A stretch of DNA of 36,014 nt from Candidatus Krumholzibacteriia bacterium (GCA_024763215.1 JANTFX010000021.1:1-36014); one strand, 5' to 3'; shown: positions 17,223-24,331, counted from the stretch's first letter. Translations and numbers: made by a program. The notes: generated by a model from the letters alone, not told the origin.

Positions 17223-18629
17223 CTACTTCATGGCCTTCAGCAGGGGATCCTGCTTGTAGCCCAGCGCTTTCCAGTCCATGCGCCCGCCTTCGCGGTGGCA
17301 GTCCAGGCATTGCAACGCGTTGGCAGCCGGCTGCACCTCGTGGAAGATGCCCATGTAACGGCGGACCTTGATCCACTCGTAATCGGGATCGTCGATGCCG
17401 TAGGTCGCCTTGGCGCCCCGGGCGACGGCCTCTTCCATGTTCCCGTCGGCGAAGAACTCGTCCACGCCGATGGGGATCAACTTCCGCTCCTTCTTCAACA
17501 CCGGCAAAGTCCCCTGGTGCAGCTTGAAGGCGTAGATCTTGGCGTGCTTGTCCTTGCGGTTGCCCTGGGGCTGCATCATGGTCAGGACGCCGTCCTTGTC
17601 CGGGTGGATCTTGTCACCCAGGATGGATTCACGCGTCTGGCCGTTGAACCAGGCGTAGACCGGCACGACGTCCTTGCCGAAGGTGATGGTCGCCGACCAC
17701 TTGTTGGCGTCCTCGTGGTACAGGGGCGTGGACCAGTCGCGCACCATGTCCGTGTGATCATCCTTGGCGAAGGTCGGGATGTGGCACACCGTGCAGTAGA
17801 CCTTGTCCGTGTGGTGATCCAGGGCGGCGATGCCGTGGGGCTTGGCATCGTGGCAGTTGGTGCAGGCCAGCTTCTTGCCCGGCAAGTCGGTGCCCGACAG
17901 GTCGGCGCCGCGGCCCAGGACCCGGTGGTCCTCGCCCTCATGGCAGTCGATGCAGGCCATGTCGTTGCCGTCGCTGGCCATGTGCACATCGAATTCGGCA
18001 TCGCAGTCGGCCAGCTTGTACTCGATATCTCCGCGCTTCCAGTTCTGGCCGCCGCCGGCCCCGGCGTGGCAGCGCAAACACATCTTGCGCTTGGGCAAGG
18101 TGATACGCTTGGAGATTGCGTCCAGGCCCGCCTGGTTCTTCCACAGGATCGGGCGCGATTCCCAGGTGCCGTCCTCATTCTGGTAAAGGGCGCGGCGGTA
18201 ACCTGAGGCATGGCAGATCAAGCAGTCGATGTTTTCCAGCTGTTCCCGGGTCATCTCGGGGCTGGGCATCTTGCCGAGACCTGCGTGGCAGGCGGAACAG
18301 CCCGTGGCCAGGACCTTGCCGTCCGAATTGACGGACTTGCCGATCCAGCTGGGCACCGGGTTGGTGCAGAAATCGTTCATGGTGTTCAGCTTGCCCAGCT
18401 TGCGCCCGTCGGAGTTGACGATGCCCGGGGTTTCGCCCCGCCACTGGTAGTGCTGGGAGTGGAAGAAGCTCTGGGCCTCTTCCTCATGGCATTCCAGACA
18501 GGTCTTGGTGCCCTCGTAATGATCGAAGTAGTCATCCTGGTGCGAGTAGTGTTGCCGCGCGGCCGGGGCGGACCCGGCCAGCACGGCAACCATCACCAGC
18601 GACATCACGAGGGTCGCTGTGTTCTTCAT
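17223..18629 (-). CDS. Octaheme c-type cytochrome, OTR (tetrathionate reductase)-like
   Basis: This 468-residue secreted protein has a signal peptide (1-23) and eight CXXCH motifs in order: CLECH (44-48), CSACH, CLICH, CLRCH, CIDCH, CTNCH, CTVCH and, near the C-terminus, CLDCH. The segments NTMNDFC, DCLICHASGYRRAL, the Gly-rich stretch after CLRCH and AEFDVHMASDG resemble the octaheme tetrathionate-reductase family known from Shewanella, whose members can reduce tetrathionate, nitrite or hydroxylamine in vitro. The physiological substrate here is unknown. It is last in an operon with a monoheme cytochrome and an outer-membrane barrel. Inference: the catalytic or electron-shuttling end of a periplasmic or trans-outer-membrane electron pathway. 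Confidence 0.85.
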   Translation of the reverse strand: MKNTATLVMSLVMVAVLAGSAPAARQHYSHQDDYFDHYEGTKTCLECHEEEAQSFFHSQHYQWRGETPGIVNSDGRKLGKLNTMNDFCTNPVPSWIGKSVNSDGKVLATGCSACHAGLGKMPSPEMTREQLENIDCLICHASGYRRALYQNEDGTWESRPILWKNQAGLDAISKRITLPKRKMCLRCHAGAGGGQNWKRGDIEYKLADCDAEFDVHMASDGNDMACIDCHEGEDHRVLGRGADLSGTDLPGKKLACTNCHDAKPHGIAALDHHTDKVYCTVCHIPTFAKDDHTDMVRDWSTPLYHEDANKWSATITFGKDVVPVYAWFNGQTRESILGDKIHPDKDGVLTMMQPQGNRKDKHAKIYAFKLHQGTLPVLKKERKLIPIGVDEFFADGNMEEAVARGAKATYGIDDPDYEWIKVRRYMGIFHEVQPAANALQCLDCHREGGRMDWKALGYKQDPLLKAMK

Positions 18630-18641
18630 CCTTGATTCCTC

Positions 18642-20357
18642 CTAGAACTTGGCAGTGAAGCCCAAAGAGAGCTTCGAGGCGCTCTTGTACGTCGGGAAGC
18701 CCAGCACCTGGGCGGTATCCAGATCCTTGGGCGCGCCCACGTGCCAGCCGCTGCCCGAGTAGTCGAAGTCGTAGTTGATGTAGGCCAGCTTGATCATGAA
18801 CTTCTGGTTCACGCGGTGGGTCAGGTAGGTTTCGACGACGGTGCCGCGGGTGCTGGTCTTGGGCGCGATGATGTCGTCCTGGGCCGGGGCGAAGTTGAAC
18901 CAGTACTGCGAGCCCTTGTTCCACTCAAGGCCGAGCTTGGTCTTGTCCTCGTTGAACCGCACCCGCGCGCCCAGATAGTACATGGATCCGCTGTGATCCT
19001 CGGCGGGAGCGAACGGGTCGGAGAGCAGGCCACCGAAGGGGCTGGTCACACCTTCGTCGGGATGGCTCTTGCTCCAGCTACCGGAGACGAACCAGTCCAC
19101 CGGGCCGTCGCTGCGCTGCAGCAGCACGCTGGCCAGATCGAAGTCGCCCAGGTTGACCGAAGGGGTAAACCGGGTGACGATGGGACCGGGCATGGGGTTG
19201 CCGGTGACCGGATCGGTGGGGAAGACGGCGTAACCGTTGAACCCGTCGGTGAGGTTGAAGGCCCGGGCGATGGTGGTCTGGACCAGCATCTCGGGGGTGT
19301 TGTAGGCATCGATGTTGAAACCGAAGAACGAGGCGTCCTTCAGGCGGTCAGCCTGACGTTGCAGCAGGGAGCCGTTGCCGTACTGGGACTCGTAGCCCAG
19401 GCCGTAGCAGGCCCGCAGCTCGGTCTTGTCCGAGGGGCTGTAGCCGAAGGTTGCGCCGTCGAACTGGAAGTCGATGACGGTGCCCATGGGGGTGCCGCCA
19501 CGGGGCTCGTCCTGGCGGAAGTTCAGCGGGGGCCCGGCGGTGCTGGGACGGCGGCCCAGGCTCAGGTACATGGGCTGGCCGGCCAGGTGGTTCCAGGAGA
19601 AGAACGCACGCTCGACCTTCAAGGTGGCGTCACCCGGAACGCCCGGCCAGTTCGCGTCGGTGTTCAGGGTGTTGGGCTGCCCGTTGAAGACGCTGGTCTG
19701 GGTGGAGGCGCCCCACGGCTTGTACATGGACAGGCGACCGCCGAAACTGACGTTGCTGGCCACCCTGGCGTGCATGTTCAGGCGCAGACGCGTGGTGTAG
19801 AGGATGTCGTTGTCGGTGTCATAGCCCTTCTGGAACACGCCGGGCACGGCCTGCATGCCCTGCATGGCACCGTCCTGGACGGCGGCCCAGTCGGCCGCGG
19901 TCATGGTCATGGGGTCCATGCCCTGGGCGATGGCCATATCCATGAGCAAGGATTGCATCTCGGCGGGGAAGGTGGTGCTGAAATCGAAGCCGTTCATCCA
20001 CATCTGGTAACCGGCGTAGTTGGCGCCGATCTCGTTCTGGACCTGGCCGTAGTCGAACTCGCCCATCTGGGTCATGGGCAGGTTGCCGGTGGTGCTGTGG
20101 AAGAACATGGTGTTGACCATGATGTTCTGCAACATGAGGCCGTCATAGTAATCGGGGATATCCCCGGTGATGGTGTGGGCCTCGGTCCGCAGATCCCCGC
20201 TCCAGTCGATCTTGCTCTTGGCCGATCTGATCTCCAGCTTTTGCAGACGTTTTTCCAGGGCCTTGATGCGGCTGTCGGTGTCCTTGACGGCCAGGACCTG
20301 GCCGGCAAAGGCGACCAGCAGGGTGACGGCCAGCAGGGTGATCCACAGTTTGCGCAT
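18642..20357 (-). CDS. Outer-membrane beta-barrel protein, DUF3373-like
   Basis: This 571-residue protein has a signal peptide (1-23), then a short coiled coil (about 27-48, SRIKALEKRLQKLEIRSAKSK), then a long beta-strand-rich region of alternating residues ending in SLGFTAKF, with the C-terminal Phe expected of outer-membrane barrels. The segment around YTTRLRLNMHARV and GGRLSMYKPWG recalls the DUF3373 family, often encoded beside multiheme cytochromes. Its length is within that family's range. AAGGAGC lies 8 bases before the ATG. It sits between a monoheme and an octaheme cytochrome. A role as porin or as the sheath of an electron conduit is plausible but not shown by the sequence. Confidence 0.75.
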   Translation of the reverse strand: MRKLWITLLAVTLLVAFAGQVLAVKDTDSRIKALEKRLQKLEIRSAKSKIDWSGDLRTEAHTITGDIPDYYDGLMLQNIMVNTMFFHSTTGNLPMTQMGEFDYGQVQNEIGANYAGYQMWMNGFDFSTTFPAEMQSLLMDMAIAQGMDPMTMTAADWAAVQDGAMQGMQAVPGVFQKGYDTDNDILYTTRLRLNMHARVASNVSFGGRLSMYKPWGASTQTSVFNGQPNTLNTDANWPGVPGDATLKVERAFFSWNHLAGQPMYLSLGRRPSTAGPPLNFRQDEPRGGTPMGTVIDFQFDGATFGYSPSDKTELRACYGLGYESQYGNGSLLQRQADRLKDASFFGFNIDAYNTPEMLVQTTIARAFNLTDGFNGYAVFPTDPVTGNPMPGPIVTRFTPSVNLGDFDLASVLLQRSDGPVDWFVSGSWSKSHPDEGVTSPFGGLLSDPFAPAEDHSGSMYYLGARVRFNEDKTKLGLEWNKGSQYWFNFAPAQDDIIAPKTSTRGTVVETYLTHRVNQKFMIKLAYINYDFDYSGSGWHVGAPKDLDTAQVLGFPTYKSASKLSLGFTAKF

Positions 20358-20433
20358 GAATTTGCTCCTTGTTCAGGTTCGAGGGACGGCCGCAAGAACA
20401 GGGGGGCGGTCGCCCCGGACGGGCAAAATTAAA

Positions 20434-20829
20434 TCAACCGCAGGTCATGGGCTGCTCGCTGTCGGCCGCATGATCGACGCAGAACTTCTTGATCTTCTTG
20501 AGCATGTCCTTGTTGAACATGTCGGGAACCATCCTGGTGGTGTCCTGGGGGCAGGCCACCGTCTTGTGGGTCTTGACAAATTCGCCGTCGAAGAAGTCTT
20601 CCCACTGCTCCTGGATCAGGGACATGGGGGTGTACTCGCCGTTATCGGAGTCGGCCAGGTGGCACACCTTGCAACGGGTCTTGTACAGTTCCTTGCCGGA
20701 CATCTTGGCGATCTTGGCTGCCTCATCCTTGGCCTTGGCCGGGGCATCGTCCCCCGCAAAGGCCAGGGAAACCACCATGGTTGCCAACAAGGCCACCAAG
20801 AACAGGGTAATCAGCTGTGAGCGCTTCAT
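20434..20829 (-). CDS. Small monoheme c-type cytochrome
   Basis: This 131-residue secreted protein has a signal peptide (1-25, ending AFAG). There is one heme site, CKVCH at residues 53-57, preceded by a helix (SGKELYKTRC) as in class I cytochromes c. A methionine that could be the distal ligand is M96 (TTRMVPDMF). Two further cysteines lie in KKFCVDHA and at the C-terminus (MTCG). It is the first gene of the operon with the barrel and octaheme genes, about 95 bases downstream of a good sigma-70 promoter. Most likely it is a periplasmic electron carrier serving the octaheme enzyme or barrel complex. Confidence 0.82.
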   Translation of the reverse strand: MKRSQLITLFLVALLATMVVSLAFAGDDAPAKAKDEAAKIAKMSGKELYKTRCKVCHLADSDNGEYTPMSLIQEQWEDFFDGEFVKTHKTVACPQDTTRMVPDMFNKDMLKKIKKFCVDHAADSEQPMTCG

Positions 20830-20929
20830 GATCTAACCTCCTGGCCGCTGCCTGCGACCTGTTATGGGGCGAACCCCGCTCGAGCATGCGAAAAATCGCG
20901 ATCAATAGATTGTTACTTTATTGGCAAGG

Positions 20930-20958
20930 AATCTAGATGGCCCCATTTAGTGAGTCAA
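20930..20958 (-). promoter_or_regulatory. Sigma-70 promoter of the cytochrome-porin operon
   Basis: Reading the minus strand, TTGACT (20958-20953) is followed by a 17-base spacer and TAGATT (20935-20930). That matches 5/6 and 4/6 of the consensus. Start is predicted near 20923, leaving a leader of about 95 nt before the monoheme cytochrome ATG. Confidence 0.6.
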
Positions 20959-21368
20959 GCTAATCCTACGATATTTATGGCTTATTGTTCGGGATCTCCT
21001 CCAATCGAATTGATTTACATTCTCAACTGTAGCAAACGTTTATTTAAATCCAATAATTTTAATAGGATAGAAAAAAGGACATAAATTTCCGGGTTCAAGC
21101 TCAGTTGTGGACCCGTGTGCCGTCCAATCCTGATTTGTTGTAATTTTTTTGAACCCGGGCCGAAAATTGCCCTCCCCAAAGGCATGGCCGTGGAAGTGAT
21201 TTTTAATCAGTTGGTTGTGGGGGTCATGGTTGCCGTGGGGGCTGGCTCGGCGTGTTAATGGTTTACCGGGTTTCGGCAGCTCGCATTACCCACAGCAGGC
21301 GGGGCTTGGCGTTCTATGCGGCCCTGGCGACAGAAATGGCCGAGATCCTGCTGGCTGTCCCGGCGGAA
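20959..21368. other. AT-rich intergenic region with a 10-bp inverted repeat
   Basis: No gene is supported here. The stretch 20890-21150 is markedly AT-richer than its surroundings. It contains a perfect inverted repeat, CCGGGTTCAA (21089-21098) and TTGAACCCGG (21149-21158), with 50 bases between. It is not placed as a terminator for either neighbour. Short frames such as 21184-21258 and 21252-21755 lack family similarity and convincing ribosome sites. Confidence 0.5.
21089..21158. repeat. Widely spaced perfect 10-bp inverted repeat
   Basis: CCGGGTTCAA at 21089-21098 is matched by its reverse complement at 21149-21158. The second arm is preceded by T7. It could be paired operator half-sites, the closing stem of an RNA, or the remnant end of a small mobile element. 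Nothing in the sequence decides. Confidence 0.45.
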
Positions 21369-21396
21369 TTGAGCCACAATGTCTCCATACTACAAT
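21369..21396 (+). promoter_or_regulatory. Likely sigma-70 promoter of the GlmU-like gene
   Basis: TTGAGC (21369-21374), a 16-base spacer, then TACAAT (21391-21396). The predicted start near 21402 leaves a very short leader before AAGGAGG (21408-21414) and the TTG start codon. Confidence 0.45.
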
Positions 21397-21423
21397 GGAC
21401 GGGCCTCAAGGAGGGTTACTGCG

Positions 21424-22890
21424 TTGCAAGCACGAATCGTGGTTTTCGAGGATCACCAATGGAGTTTCATGAGGCCCCTGGCCTGGAGCGTCCCCGTCTG
21501 GGAGCTGCCGGTGGGTATGTATTCCCTGCGGGAACGCCTGGAAATCCTCACCGACCCGGACGCCGGTTTGTTGCTGACCCGGCCGGTCCTGGGCGCCATG
21601 GTGGCCGGGGATGCCTGGTCTACTGTCTGGGCGGAGCCGGCAGGGCGTACCCTGGACCTTTGGCTGAGTGGGCGGCTGGGCGCCCGGTGGGAAATCCTGG
21701 AGGGTTTGCTGGCGGCGGCGGAAGCGGGGGAATCGTTCGCCTGGTTCGACGGTGACAGCTTGATCGCCGCTTGCCTGGATCCTGAAACGTCCGGTCGGGT
21801 GCATGATTCCTGGCAGATCTGGCTGGGCGCGAGTGACGCCGGCCTGTGGCGTCAAGACCGTCCGGTGCCGCCCTGGCAGGTGGCCTCCCTGTTCCGGCCT
21901 TGGGTTCCGGTCGCCGAGTCCGGTGCCCACCGCCTGCTGGTGCCGGGGGGCGACCGGCGGGAGGATCCCGGGGGTCTGGCCGACCGCTGGCGGTCCTGGG
22001 CCGGCATGGCCCATGGGGTGCTGGATGCGATCTGGGATCTGGTTCCGGCCGCCGAAGGTGCTGTTGCCGCTGATATCGGACGCACGGCGGGGCAACCCCT
22101 GGCCCGGAATCCCTTCGGCCTAGTCGCCGACCAGAGGGAACCGATATGGGAAAAGAGAGGGGCGCCGTCCAACCCCGGGGGCGGTGTGCCGACTGGGGTC
22201 ACCCTGCTGGGGGATCCGCAGGATCTTTATCTGGGTGCGGGGGTCGTCCTCGAACCGGGCACCGTGATCGACGCCACCAGCGGTCCGGTCCTCCTCGACA
22301 GCATGGTGCATGTGCAGTCGTCCTGCCGCCTGGCCGGGCCCCTGTATCTGGGCCGGGGATGCCTGGTCAAGGCCGGCGCCCGCCTTTACCCGGGATGTTC
22401 AGCCGGCATCGGTTGCCGTCTGGCCGGGGAGATCGGCGAGACCGTCCTGATGAACTTCGTGAACAAGCAACATGACGGTTTCCTGGGCCACGCGGTCCTG
22501 GGTTCCTGGATCAATCTGGGCGCCATGACCACCTGCAGCGACCTGAAGAACAACTACGGGCAGGTCCGGGTGGATCTGGGCTGGGGCCCGCTGGAGACCG
22601 GTTCCCGTTTCGTGGGCCTGCTGGCCGGTGATCATGTCAAGACCGCCATCGGCACCCTGCTCAACACCGGCACCAGCATCGGGTTCGCCACCAATATCTT
22701 CGGTTCGGGGATGCCGGCCAAGCACGTGCCCTGTTTCGCCTGGGGCGGCGTCCAGGACACGGCCGTCCATGACCTTGCCAAGGCCGAGGCGACCGCCAGG
22801 GTCGTCATGGGCCGCCGGGGCTGCAGGATGACCCCGCAGCATGAGGCCCTGTTCCGCAAGATCGCCTCCGGGGTCGGCAGGTCGGTTTGA
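21424..22890 (+). CDS. GlmU-like sugar nucleotidyltransferase with left-handed beta-helix
   Basis: This 488-residue protein starts at a TTG (21424), set by AAGGAGG nine bases upstream and by the family-like opening ARIVVFEDHQWSFMRPLAWS. The N-terminal part (about 1-200) resembles the diverged nucleotidyltransferase half of the alternative bacterial GlmU family (TIGR03991-like). Residues about 255-450 form hexapeptide repeats of a left-handed beta-helix, with the hallmark HDGFLGHAVLGSWINLGAMT followed by TCSDLKNNYG. Such proteins are thought to act on sugar phosphates for envelope precursors (UDP-GlcNAc-like); the exact substrate is unproven. It is monocistronic. A GC hairpin at 22902-22931 (TCACCGG/CCGGTGA) follows, without a T-tract. 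Confidence 0.8.
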   Translation: MQARIVVFEDHQWSFMRPLAWSVPVWELPVGMYSLRERLEILTDPDAGLLLTRPVLGAMVAGDAWSTVWAEPAGRTLDLWLSGRLGARWEILEGLLAAAEAGESFAWFDGDSLIAACLDPETSGRVHDSWQIWLGASDAGLWRQDRPVPPWQVASLFRPWVPVAESGAHRLLVPGGDRREDPGGLADRWRSWAGMAHGVLDAIWDLVPAAEGAVAADIGRTAGQPLARNPFGLVADQREPIWEKRGAPSNPGGGVPTGVTLLGDPQDLYLGAGVVLEPGTVIDATSGPVLLDSMVHVQSSCRLAGPLYLGRGCLVKAGARLYPGCSAGIGCRLAGEIGETVLMNFVNKQHDGFLGHAVLGSWINLGAMTTCSDLKNNYGQVRVDLGWGPLETGSRFVGLLAGDHVKTAIGTLLNTGTSIGFATNIFGSGMPAKHVPCFAWGGVQDTAVHDLAKAEATARVVMGRRGCRMTPQHEALFRKIASGVGRSV

Positions 22891-23119
22891 AGTTCCGAAC
22901 ATCACCGGTGCGGGGCTGTGGTGGCCGGTGAGGGAGCGAGGCATTGCATGCTGCCTTGTCCCGGTGCATGAATCCATGCGACCTGAACGGGAGGTGGCGG
23001 GCCCGGGCGGGATGGGCTGTGATGTGAATTGTAATCTGAATGTGTGTAACAATAAGTCTTAAAACAAGTTGATCGACCATCGTCTGCCGCCTGGCGGTGG
23101 TTCCCCTCGCCACCATGGG
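22891..23119 (+). other. Upstream control region of the sigma-54 promoter
   Basis: No gene is supported here. An inverted repeat GCATG-AATC-CATGC (22966-22979) lies about 170-180 bases upstream of the predicted start, where enhancer-binding proteins usually bind. On the minus strand, about 75-85 bases upstream of the start, GATCAACTTGTTT (23074-23062) is close to the IHF consensus, within a short AT-rich patch (23030-23075). This spacing suits DNA looping at a sigma-54 promoter. Both sites are inferred from pattern and position only. Confidence 0.4.
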
Positions 23120-23136
23120 TTGGCACGAGCATTGCG
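23120..23136 (+). promoter_or_regulatory. Sigma-54 (RpoN) -24/-12 promoter
   Basis: TTGGCACGAGCATTGCG matches the sigma-54 consensus YTGGCACGrNNNTTGCW at every specified base except the last. GG (23122-23123) and GC (23134-23135) are exactly 10 bases apart, as required. The start predicted 12 bases past the GC is 23147, which is the first base of the closing stem of the candidate RNA downstream. Confidence 0.8.
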
Positions 23137-23146
23137 GTGGGCAGGG

Positions 23147-23253
23147 AAAATGTTCTCTGCCCTGTGCGGGCTTGGTGGCTGAAATACCTACGCTCTCCGT
23201 GTTGTAGGGTCTCTGTCAGCCGCCACCCGGCAACCGGTGGAGAACATTTTTTT
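23147..23253 (+). ncRNA. Candidate sigma-54-dependent rod-shaped small RNA
   Basis: This is a predicted transcript of about 104-107 nt. Stem P1 pairs 23147-23157 with 23240-23250 (11 bp, AAAATGTTCTC/GAGAACATTTT), extendable by 4 pairs with two G.U. P2 pairs 23167-23170 with 23226-23229. P3 pairs 23173-23182 with 23216-23225 (10 bp, one G.U). P4 pairs 23187-23191 with 23204-23208 and holds a 12-nt loop, GCTCTCCGTGTT. The 3' end runs into T7 (23247-23253); an alternative terminator hairpin is 23223-23240. The pyrimidine-rich apical loop could pair with purine-rich ribosome sites. It lacks the conserved SRP RNA GGAAG motif and has only one GGA, so it is neither 4.5S-like nor a CsrB-type sponge. 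I recognise no family. It could instead be a long leader of the HU gene. Confidence 0.55.
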
Positions 23254-23254
23254 C

Positions 23255-23283
23255 TTGGCCAAGGCGGCCTGATGTGATATTAG
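23255..23283 (+). promoter_or_regulatory. Possible sigma-70 promoter of the HU/IHF gene
   Basis: TTGGCC (23255-23260), a 17-base spacer, then TATTAG (23278-23283), each 4/6. It sits right after the T7 run of the candidate RNA, so the HU gene can have its own start. A leader hairpin ACCCTC-TTG-GAGGGT (23320-23334) precedes the Shine-Dalgarno GGGAGG. Confidence 0.4.
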
Positions 23284-23345
23284 TTGTTCTGCTAACATGA
23301 TTCAATTCAACGAGGTAGGACCCTCTTGGAGGGTGGGAGGCTGGA

Positions 23346-23627
23346 ATGACCAAGGCCGAACTGGTGGAAATCATCTCGCAGGATACGGGCGTCAGCAAGA
23401 AGGACACCGGGTTGGTCGTCAACCTGATCCTGGAAAACATCGGCAAGGCCCTGGTTGCCGGGGACAAGGTCGAGGTCAGGGGCTTCGGCAGCTTCAAGAC
23501 CAAGTTCCGCAACCCCCGCAACGCGCGCAACCCCCGGACCGGTCAGAAGGTCGCCGTCCCCGCCAAACGTGTGCCCTATTTCAAGGCCTCCAACGAGTTG
23601 AAAGCCCGGCTCAACGAGAAGGGCTGA
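23346..23627 (+). CDS. HU/IHF-family DNA-bending protein
   Basis: This 93-residue basic nucleoid protein has the full HU fold. Two N-terminal helices (MTKAELVEIISQDTGVSKKDTGLVVNLILENIGKAL) provide dimerisation. The GDKVEVRGFGSFKTKFR beta segment leads into the DNA-clasping arm carrying the family signature RNARNPRTGQ at about 58-67, and a C-terminal helix closes the fold. Details such as RNPRTGQKVAVPAKRVPYFK resemble IHF-beta as much as HU, so the subclass is left open. It bends and compacts DNA and assists looping at promoters. Its position right after a sigma-54 promoter with a possible IHF site is suggestive but may be chance. Confidence 0.92.
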   Translation: MTKAELVEIISQDTGVSKKDTGLVVNLILENIGKALVAGDKVEVRGFGSFKTKFRNPRNARNPRTGQKVAVPAKRVPYFKASNELKARLNEKG

Positions 23628-23647
23628 GAGTGGCTTTTATTTACAGG

Positions 23648-23676
23648 TTGTCCCTTGGCGGGTCGTTTCCTATCTT
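23648..23676 (+). promoter_or_regulatory. Possible promoter of the COX24-like microgene
   Basis: TTGTCC (23648-23653), a 17-base spacer, then TATCTT (23671-23676), each 4/6 to the sigma-70 consensus. Spacing is ideal but the matches are modest. Confidence 0.3.
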
Positions 23677-23765
23677 GGGCGCCTGTTGATCGGTAAGTGT
23701 GACGCCGCGGGCCGGCAGATGCCTTGGTTTGCGGCAAGGACTATTTCAAGGAAAGGCTGATTCTC

Positions 23766-23855
23766 ATGCCTAACGGGCGTAAGCGTAAGCGCAAGAAGAT
23801 CGCGACCCACAAGCGCAAGAAGCGGTTGCGGAAGAACCGTCACAAGAAGAAGTAG
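23766..23855 (+). CDS. 29-residue basic protein, AURKAIP1/COX24 (mS38-like) family
   Basis: This tiny gene encodes a protein that opens MPNGRKRKRKKIATHKRKK and ends LRKNRHKKK, two-thirds Lys/Arg/His. AAGGAAAGG lies about 9 bases before the ATG. The KRKKRLRKNRHK core is the AURKAIP1/COX24 domain, which in mitochondria forms ribosomal protein mS38; short bacterial versions are annotated in Bacteroidota and relatives. Inference: a small ribosome-associated protein binding rRNA. At 90 bases it is easily missed by gene finders. The following gap contains GC hairpins (23868-23888 and 23892-23903) but no clear terminator. Confidence 0.75.
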   Translation: MPNGRKRKRKKIATHKRKKRLRKNRHKKK

Positions 23856-23938
23856 GCTGTGGCGCACCCGGGCCTGATGGGTCCGGGCGTTGCCGCCTGC
23901 GGCTTCTTCATGCCGGAAATTCAGCCGAAGGAGTTGTG

Positions 23939-24331
23939 GTGAACGGTGGCTGGGACGAAAAGCGCCAGGCCCGGCGGGTCGAGGCGAATCTCAATCTCGA
24001 GGTGCGCATCCCCCTGGAGGATGGTTCGCACGAGGTCGCGAGCCTGGAAACCATCAATATCAGCTCTTCGGGTGTGTATTTCCGCTCCAGCAAGTTCCTC
24101 GAACCCATGACCAAGCTGGCCATGAGGCTGGATGTCACCGTTCCCGGGGAAAACGAGGACGAGCCGGGCCGTGCTCCGGTCGTTTGCGAGGGCCTCGTTG
24201 TGCGCATCGAGCCGGAAATCGAGACCGCCGAGGCCGACGGCTACGAGGTGGCTGTTTTCTTCACCCACATCGAACCCGAGGGGCTGGCCAATCTCGAGCG
24301 CCATATCGCCATGATGCTGGACGGCAGCTGA
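23939..24331 (+). CDS. PilZ-domain cyclic-di-GMP-binding protein
   Basis: This cytoplasmic protein has about 130 residues and is essentially a single PilZ domain. Both c-di-GMP motifs are present: RQARR (R9 and R13, RxxxR) and NISSSG (N40-G45, D/NxSxxG), followed by the usual beta-barrel (VVCEGLVVRIEP, YEVAVFF). The start is a GTG; 23939 is preferred over 23936 because AAGGAG (23928-23933) is then at proper distance. Single-domain PilZ proteins act as c-di-GMP-responsive adaptors, often of flagellar motors or exopolysaccharide systems. The flagellar genes downstream make a motility role reasonable, but a terminator separates the two. Confidence 0.88.
   Translation: MNGGWDEKRQARRVEANLNLEVRIPLEDGSHEVASLETINISSSGVYFRSSKFLEPMTKLAMRLDVTVPGENEDEPGRAPVVCEGLVVRIEPEIETAEADGYEVAVFFTHIEPEGLANLERHIAMMLDGS

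Noticed and set aside
18741-20432. Long plus-strand frame opposite the DUF3373-like gene
   Set aside because: Antisense artefact of high GC; the minus-strand frame has a signal peptide, ribosome site and beta-barrel pattern.
21091-21104. GGGTTCAAGCTC as a tRNA T-arm
   Set aside because: No matching acceptor, D or anticodon arms can be drawn around it.
21184-21258. 24-codon hydrophobic frame (MAVEVIFNQLV...)
   Set aside because: No neighbours or family likeness, weak ribosome site, and it lies in an irregular intergenic region.
21252-21755. Frame starting before and overlapping the GlmU-like gene
   Set aside because: It shares its DNA with the conserved gene in another frame and has no recognisable domain.
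23147-23253. Assignment of the candidate RNA as 4.5S SRP RNA, 6S RNA or a CsrB-type sponge
   Set aside because: It lacks the SRP tetraloop/GGAAG region, is too short with no clear 6S central bubble, and has a single GGA only.
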